Source of the DNA: Bacteroidota bacterium
Lineage (GTDB): Bacteria; Bacteroidota; Bacteroidia; Bacteroidales; DTGW01
Direction: 5' to 3'
DNA length: 61,449 bases
Assembly (NCBI GenBank): GCA_029572965.1
Contig: JAKPQD010000379.1
Coordinates: 1 to 61,449 of the forward strand
The notes beneath the pieces were generated by a model. It saw nothing but the letters and a program-made list of their open reading frames with translations, did not search any database and had not been told where the DNA came from. How positions within the stretch are numbered: position 1 is the first letter of the stretch; the number at the start of each line of letters is the position of its first letter. The translations under genes and the position numbers were made by a program. Of the stretch, positions 56,207-61,449 are shown piece by piece.

Positions 56207-57949
56207 ATGAAAACGATAAAAAAATACATATTTCTAATTGCTACAGTAGCAAGTCTTTTTATTTCAGGGTGTTCTGAAGATTTTTTAGACATAAAACCTG
56301 CCGGAAAAGTGGATGAGTTAAGCTTCTTCTCCGACACCACCAATGTTGACATGATGGTTAGCGGGGTTTATAATACCTTTTTGTATAAAGAAAATTGTGA
56401 TATTTATGATTATGTCAGGTGGTGGTTAGGAGACGTAGCTTCAGATATGTCAGAGGCTGGTGGAGATTCTCCTACTGCCTGGGGCGAAGGTTATTCGTAT
56501 GATGATTTATCTTACACTGCAGAAGCAAGTATTTTAAAAGCTATATATGGCTCAATGTTCAACGGCGTAAACAGGGCTACCCAGGTGATCGAAAATTTGC
56601 CTCAGGCACGCCAATTGGCTGGAGACGAAATGAAAAAGAAAATTGACATTCGCATGGGTGAAGCGCATTTCCTCAGGGCTGCTTATTATTTTATCCTGGC
56701 CCGCGTTTTTGGAGGAGTACCAATTGTTGATCATATCCTATTAACATCAGAGTACAAAACATTGCCTCGCGGCACCATCAAAGACGTTTATACCCTAATG
56801 GAAAAAGACCTGAAAGCGGCAATACATTACTTACCACTCGAAAGCCAGATTGCAGCCACTGAAAAAGGCCGTGCATCAAAAGGAGCCGCCCAGGCATTAT
56901 TGGCCAAAATGTATGTATATGAGTCTTCTTATTTCACTTATTATGGCTCAGCCGACCCAAGGATGGGTGCCGTACAAAACCGCTGGAAAGAAGCATACGA
57001 TATGTGCCTGGAGGTTATCAATTCAAAAGAATATGAACTTGTTGGGGCAAATGGCGAAACTTTCAATACATTTTGGAGCCCAACAACAAACGGGTTCCGT
57101 TATCTATTTTCGGTAGAAGGCAACAACAATAAGGAAAGTATTTTTGCTGTTCAGCATATCCACTCTACTGGTTACGGAAATTATAGTTTTGGCTGTGCAT
57201 TAAACCAATTTGTCGGGCCTCGTGCATTAATCCGCAAAGATGGCTCATTTCCTACTCAGGGCGACCACGCATGGGGTTTCTGGGTACCAACTCACAAACT
57301 GTACAATTTGTTTGACCCTAATGACGTAAGGCGCAAGGTAGCCATAGGTCAAGGCCCTGACCCTGAAACCGGATATCCTGGCGATAGTGTGTATGGACAA
57401 GTCACTGTTAACGGGAAAAAGGTTACAGGCTTTTTTGTCATTGCCAATACTACCTATCAGGCTACAGGACTTGAAAACATGAAGTATGAAATAGGCCCGC
57501 ACAACTCTATGATTATTGATGGAGGCTTTCAGGGCAATACCCAAAACATGTATTATATCCGTTATGCCGATGTGATATTGTTAGCTGCCGAGGCTGCAAT
57601 GATGTTAGACGACCAGGCTAATGCTTCCAAATATTTTAACATGATCCGCGCCCGGGCCAGAAATTGCGGAGACGGCATACATCCGGCAGATTTGGCCGGA
57701 AACGTTACTAAACAAGATATAATGGATGAACGCGCCCGCGAATTTGCTATGGAAGGAGAACGGTTTTTCGACCTGGTCCGTTGGAAAGAAGCTTATAACA
57801 ACATCAATGGTTCTACTATGGAATGGTGGAAAAACAACCCAAGTTATAATGGTATAACTATTACCTATCATGATAAAAATGATTTTTACCCAATACCTGC
57901 CATTGAAACTTCAAAAAACAACAATTTGAAGCAATATCAAGGTTGGTAA
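56207..57949 (+). CDS. susD: SusD/RagB-family surface lipoprotein
   Basis: The 580-aa glycan-binding lipoprotein caps the SusC barrel. The signal peptide ends FISGCSEDFLDIKP, with the lipobox Cys. SusD landmarks are RMGEAHFLRAAYYFILARVFGGVPIVDH, RASKGAAQALLAKMYVYESSY, the C-terminal YYIRYADVILLAAEAAM...FNMIRARARN, and ERFFDLVRWKE, ending LKQYQGW. It follows susC by 35 nt. Although susC is broken, this frame is intact. A terminator follows. It is similar throughout to the partial SusD at the right edge, a paralogue. Confidence 0.93.
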   Translation: MKTIKKYIFLIATVASLFISGCSEDFLDIKPAGKVDELSFFSDTTNVDMMVSGVYNTFLYKENCDIYDYVRWWLGDVASDMSEAGGDSPTAWGEGYSYDDLSYTAEASILKAIYGSMFNGVNRATQVIENLPQARQLAGDEMKKKIDIRMGEAHFLRAAYYFILARVFGGVPIVDHILLTSEYKTLPRGTIKDVYTLMEKDLKAAIHYLPLESQIAATEKGRASKGAAQALLAKMYVYESSYFTYYGSADPRMGAVQNRWKEAYDMCLEVINSKEYELVGANGETFNTFWSPTTNGFRYLFSVEGNNNKESIFAVQHIHSTGYGNYSFGCALNQFVGPRALIRKDGSFPTQGDHAWGFWVPTHKLYNLFDPNDVRRKVAIGQGPDPETGYPGDSVYGQVTVNGKKVTGFFVIANTTYQATGLENMKYEIGPHNSMIIDGGFQGNTQNMYYIRYADVILLAAEAAMMLDDQANASKYFNMIRARARNCGDGIHPADLAGNVTKQDIMDERAREFAMEGERFFDLVRWKEAYNNINGSTMEWWKNNPSYNGITITYHDKNDFYPIPAIETSKNNNLKQYQGW

Positions 57950-57967
57950 TTGTTAGTCTTTTTTTAC

Positions 57968-58008
57968 AAGCCCTGAAAAGATTATCCTTTTTAGGGCTTT
58001 TTTTTACA
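57968..58008 (+). terminator. Intrinsic terminator after susD
   Basis: AAGCCCT (57968-57974) pairs with AGGGCTT (57993-57999) and the stem continues inward with GAAAAG/CCTTTT (one mismatch). A run of eight T follows. This ends the PUL. Confidence 0.85.
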
Positions 58009-58100
58009 ATTAACCTGAGTTTGATAAAACTTAACCATTATGAGAAAATACTATGCCGAATTATATGATTTAGTTGGGTTATCCCTTACGTCATAAACGC

Positions 58101-58190
58101 TACAAGCTAATATAGAAATTGTTTGAAAATTTCTATTAAAATACTGAATTACAATTTTTTAACCGATTAAGCACTTTTCATGCTTAATTT
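58101..58190 (+). repeat. Dispersed repeat, family 4, copy B
   Basis: From TACAAGCTAATATAG to the hairpin GATTAAGCAC..TGCTTAATTT. It aligns with the reverse complement of 25866-25954 over ~90 nt. It lies in the 778-nt gene-free interval after susD. Confidence 0.65.
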
Positions 58191-58216
58191 TGCTTTTTTG
58201 CTACTACCCCAAAAAT

Positions 58217-58250
58217 AAAAGCGGAGCCTGACTGATTCCGCTTTTTATTT
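58217..58250. terminator. Bidirectional terminator-like hairpin
   Basis: AAAAGCGGA (58217-58225) pairs with TCCGCTTTT (58237-58245), loop 11 nt, flanked by A-rich and T-rich sequence. It may terminate the minus-strand locus as well as read-through from susD. Confidence 0.6.
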
Positions 58251-58277
58251 ATAGAAAAGCTTTAAAGAAAAGGCTAT

Positions 58278-58730
58278 TTATTGTTTAAGAAGCATTGAAT
58301 AGCAATAAATACTACGTCTCTATGCAACTTTTTTATCGAAAAAAGTTGCTCAAAACTCTTATCGCCTTAACTCTTTCACCCTCGAAGCCCGTGAATATTG
58401 CAATATGCAAACAACAGGAACGTTAGGCTTCTCGGCCGAAATCGAACAAAAGGCGATGATAAGGAATTTTTCTTTTTAATGCTTCGCCTATTTCATTGAA
58501 ACTTTCAGCTATTGGCCTGACGGAAATGGCGTTAAGAAAAAAGCTTTATCGGCGAAGCGAGGGCAAGTGTTTGAGAGAAGCGAGTTGTTGCCCACAGCCG
58601 TCGATAAAGCTTTTTTTAGCCAATTTACGGCAAGCCTTGAATTTTTGTTACTTTTGCTTCAAGGCAAAAGTAAGGAATGCCCGTAAATATCGAATACGTA
58701 TGTTTTTTTTCTTATGCCAAACTGACGTTA
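58278..58730. repeat. Dispersed structured repeat, family 1, copy B
   Basis: Starts TTATTGTTTAAGAAGCATTG and shares the central palindrome AAAAAAGCTTTATCG (58537-58551) / CGATAAAGCTTTTTT (58602-58616) with copy A. It carries an extra ~140-nt insert (about 58318-58475) with its own hairpin, GCAACTTTTTT and AAAAAAGTTGC. It ends at the stop codon of the minus-strand gene (58728-58730), as copy A does at GH3. Confidence 0.8.
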
Positions 58731-60107
58731 TTTAATGAATTTCAATCTTTCGTTGCCGGCAACAACAACGTAAACACCATTGTTTAATGATGAAGTACTA
58801 ATACTCGAAACATTGGCAGCTTTAATGACCAATTTTCCGGTAATATCATACACATTGGCAGATGAAGCGTTGGCAAATTTAAGCAGGTTATTTGCACGGC
58901 TATAAGTAATACCAGAAGCTTTAGCAACAGTAGCTACGCCAGTACCACCTGAACCAAGTACAAAACGGCCATAATATTGGTTTGATTCATAAGCTTTATC
59001 AGCACCACTATTGTTAGCCCAGTTCAAAATTGACTTGCGGGTATCTTTAGCGCTTGCATCCAAAATAGATATTTCAAAGCACATCTTGAAACCTTCACCT
59101 ATTTTTGAGGCATCTACATCAGTCCCGTTGCAAATGCCTTTCCACGGAATTGCAGCCTCAATATAATATGCAGCATTATCTTTAAAAGTCATGGCTGTCA
59201 TAGTATCTGTTGTGCCAAGTCCACTCTGATCCATACTCAATATTTCTGTACCTGTATAGAACCTGTCAAGGTTGATACGAAGCTGGTGTTGCTCAGCAGA
59301 AATACGTGCACCACCAACATAACGACGGTCTTTGGCATCAACAAAGATTTCAATACCATCATTATTCCAAGGTTGAGTAGCATCAGCATATTGAACTGGG
59401 TCATCATCAGTTACTTCAACGTAGAGGTAAAGGTTGTTTTCATCATACATAGCTTTGAAGAAACCGCTATTATCAGCTGGGTTGGCAACAGTGCCTAAAG
59501 CAACATTTGTAATTTCAGCTTTAGCAACATTGGCCATTACATCGTCTTCCAAAGCATCAATTTCAATTGCAGTAGCTGTTTTTACAACATTATATGTCAC
59601 AGGAGGTTCAGCAACAACCAAAGTTGTGCTGATAGCAGTAATCTTTCCAATATAAACAACTCCACCCTTAACAGCACTCCAACCAGTAGTTTCTTGTCCG
59701 GCAAATTGAATAATGCTTGCAGTTAAACCTCCGGTGGCAGCTAAGTCATAAGCTGAAAAATCAGCAGTTGCAGCAGATCCTTTTTCAATAAGGGTTTTAG
59801 ACCAATCAGCATTGACAATCTTGATGAAAAGATTGGTTTGTTCAGCGGTAAAGCCAGAACTTCCAGCATCATATTTAGCCTGGAATGTAAGTTTGGTAGC
59901 ATCAGCAGGAACTTCTACTTCAGGAATAGTGATAGTTGTATTCCATTCATTAACAGTAATCTTCAAATACTTTGTACCTCCAATGTCAACAACGCTATCA
60001 GCCAATCCACCTGTTAGCGTTGCAGGGTCCATAATAACAGTTTCGCCAGCATTGGCAAAACCAAAGAACGCTGCACATGCAGCCAGAGTTAATAAAATTC
60101 TTTTCAT
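58728..60107 (-). CDS. Secreted CBM9-like carbohydrate-binding protein with T9SS-type C-terminus
   Basis: The 459-aa protein starts at 60107 (MKRILLTLAACAAFFGFANA, signal peptide); a longer frame adds 20 residues that do not look like a leader. The N-terminal half is a beta-sandwich (about 20-170). The CBM9/DOMON-like domain (about 185-395) contains AMYDENNLYLYVEVTDDDPVQY and NDGIEIFVDAKDRRYVGG. The C-terminal ~60 residues (NNLLKFANASSANVYDITGKLV...VSSISTSSLNNGVYVVVAGNERLKFIK) look like a T9SS sorting domain. It lies 69 nt downstream of a SusD gene, so it is probably the extra surface glycan-binding protein of that PUL. Confidence 0.75.
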   Translation of the reverse strand: MKRILLTLAACAAFFGFANAGETVIMDPATLTGGLADSVVDIGGTKYLKITVNEWNTTITIPEVEVPADATKLTFQAKYDAGSSGFTAEQTNLFIKIVNADWSKTLIEKGSAATADFSAYDLAATGGLTASIIQFAGQETTGWSAVKGGVVYIGKITAISTTLVVAEPPVTYNVVKTATAIEIDALEDDVMANVAKAEITNVALGTVANPADNSGFFKAMYDENNLYLYVEVTDDDPVQYADATQPWNNDGIEIFVDAKDRRYVGGARISAEQHQLRINLDRFYTGTEILSMDQSGLGTTDTMTAMTFKDNAAYYIEAAIPWKGICNGTDVDASKIGEGFKMCFEISILDASAKDTRKSILNWANNSGADKAYESNQYYGRFVLGSGGTGVATVAKASGITYSRANNLLKFANASSANVYDITGKLVIKAANVSSISTSSLNNGVYVVVAGNERLKFIK

Positions 60108-60176
60108 AAAATTGAAATTTAAGTTAGTATATTTAAAATATTGATGTGCCTGCCAAAAGACAGGCACATACTTAGT

Positions 60177-61449
60177 TTATTCCCATCCGGGATATTGTTT
60201 GAGATTGCCGCCTGAATACTGAACTTCTGCCATTGGAATAGGGAAGAAATCGTTTTTAGGCGATGTAAATGAACTTTGTGTCGGAGTTTGAGCAACACCT
60301 CCCAAGAATAAACGCAGTTCTTGTTTTGCGATAATATCCTGTTTTTTCCAACGCACTAAATCAAAGAAGCGATGTCCTTCAAGAGCAAGCTCCAGTTGAC
60401 GTTCCTTTACTACGCTTTCAAAATTTACAGATGACAAATCTGCCGGAGTTCCTGTTACAGCACCATTTCTGGCACGTTTACGGACCATGTTTACTAATTG
60501 AAGAGGTGATAAGCCAGACAATGGCAATGTAGCAACACCAGCTTTAATTGCAGCTTCAGCCCCCATCAATACTACATCTGCATAACGAATGTATGGAAAA
60601 TTGTTTGGACCAGTACCGTCAGCACTGCTCCTGTTGTTCCAAAACTCATCTGGAGAAGCTTCATATTTGCGGCCAATCATATTGGTAGGGCTTTGTGAAC
60701 ATTTTAAGGTTCCCCAGCCATCTGTCATAAAAATAGGATCGCCAGTTTCGCCCATGGTTACTTTTTTTCTCAAAGTATCGCCTTCAGACAAATAGGCATT
60801 TTTAAGGTCCTGAGTAGGACAGTTAAAGCCCCAACCTAAGGTAGTAGAACTTCCTTTTGCTGTAACATAGTCACGAACGCCAGTATAAATAGTCAAATAT
60901 GTACCTCTGGTTAACATATACTGGTCTTTGTCATTCACAGATTGAATTTCAAAAACAGATTCATCAGAATTTTCACCGGCAACGGTAAAAATGTAACGAT
61001 AACCTGGAGTTTTTACAGGATAAATAGTAGAATTCTTTTGGTTCCAATAAGTATCGAATTCTTCGCCATTAACACCTACTAATTTGTAAGTTCCTGCATT
61101 TTGACTGATAACGCTGTCGGCACAAGCCAAAGCCTTAGCATAGGTATTGGTACAACCGGCAAAACGCGCATCGCCTGCATAATTCTCAGCATAGGAAGCC
61201 TCGTACAAATAAGCTTTTGCTAATAAAGAAAGAGCTGCTCCTTTTGTTGCCCTTCCCACTTCTGTGCGTCCTTTGACAGGCAACAAATTTGAGGCTTTTT
61301 GCAACCAACCCTGGATAGCATGCAAACATTCGGCAATGGTATTCCTTTTAATCCCATATTCTGAAGAGCTCAACGGATGGTCAACAATAGGGATGCCTCC
61401 ATAAACCTGTACCATCTTGAAATGTACAAATGCAAGTATAAAATACAAT
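60177..61449 (-). CDS. SusD/RagB-family protein, N-terminus beyond the window
   Basis: Only the C-terminal ~424 residues are present; the frame stays open through the right edge, so the apparent TTG start is an artefact. SusD landmarks are FKMVQVYGGIPIVDHPLSSSEYG, GRATKGAALSLLAKAYLYEASY, IRYADVVLMGAEAAI...NMVRKRARN and HRFFDLVRWKK, ending NLKQYPGWE. It is clearly paralogous to the complete SusD at 56207-57949 and lies in the opposite orientation. Its susC partner should lie further right. Confidence 0.92.
   Translation of the reverse strand, partial: LYFILAFVHFKMVQVYGGIPIVDHPLSSSEYGIKRNTIAECLHAIQGWLQKASNLLPVKGRTEVGRATKGAALSLLAKAYLYEASYAENYAGDARFAGCTNTYAKALACADSVISQNAGTYKLVGVNGEEFDTYWNQKNSTIYPVKTPGYRYIFTVAGENSDESVFEIQSVNDKDQYMLTRGTYLTIYTGVRDYVTAKGSSTTLGWGFNCPTQDLKNAYLSEGDTLRKKVTMGETGDPIFMTDGWGTLKCSQSPTNMIGRKYEASPDEFWNNRSSADGTGPNNFPYIRYADVVLMGAEAAIKAGVATLPLSGLSPLQLVNMVRKRARNGAVTGTPADLSSVNFESVVKERQLELALEGHRFFDLVRWKKQDIIAKQELRLFLGGVAQTPTQSSFTSPKNDFFPIPMAEVQYSGGNLKQYPGWE

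Noticed and set aside
58040-58096. Short ORF (MRKYYAELYDLVG...) after susD
   Set aside because: Only 18 codons, no promoter or homologue that I recognise; could be a fragment but cannot be supported.

Overview
The window is a contiguous, AT-rich piece of a Bacteroidota chromosome. The assignment rests on SusC/SusD pairs, a hybrid two-component regulator (HTCS), C-terminal type IX secretion (T9SS) sorting domains on several secreted proteins, a PorE-like T9SS protein, promoters of the TAnnTTTG class, and the acpP-fabF-rnc order. Genus cannot be read from the sequence; a free-living or gut/rumen-type plant-polysaccharide degrader of the Bacteroidales/Marinilabiliales kind fits.

Region 1 (1-11.9 kb) is mostly core genome: rlmB, an ABC-F ATPase, N-carbamoylputrescine amidase, purN, acpP-fabF-rnc, a PorE-like OmpA/TPR/beta-propeller protein, a C1-family peptidase, a UMF1-type MFS transporter and tRNA-Lys(CTT). 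Region 2 (11.9-21.3 kb) is mixed: an anchored propeller protein, an IS4-type transposase remnant, a GT4 glycosyltransferase, a CotH-type T9SS cargo protein, a CBS protein, a DUF151/UVR protein, and a receiver / PAS histidine kinase / receiver cluster.

Region 3 (21.7-58.0 kb) is a large polysaccharide utilization locus (PUL). GH5 and GH3 genes lie on the minus strand. tRNA-Pro(TGG) and the minus-strand HTCS follow. The plus strand then carries a CBM9-like multidomain binding protein, GH39, GH9-BACON-CBM6, GH42, a clan-A glycosidase of unclear family, GH115, GH2, GH5_4-like, GH29, and finally SusC (broken by one missing base) and SusD. Three plus-strand units start behind a nearly identical ~110 bp upstream element: 21-bp-spaced direct repeats followed by a TAGTTTTG -7 box. 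I infer this is the HTCS operator. The HTCS has two consecutive receiver plus AraC-HTH modules. Candidate endo-acting enzymes and the binding protein carry T9SS sorting domains, while likely exo-acting enzymes carry only signal peptides. This suggests cleavage at the surface, import by SusCD, then periplasmic trimming.

Region 4 (58.7 kb to the right edge) is the end of a second, convergent SusD-type locus with a CBM9-like secreted protein. Intergenic DNA is rich in dispersed structured repeats: four families occur twice each, and two further palindromic elements lie between GH29 and SusC. No CRISPR array, rRNA gene or intact mobile element was seen.
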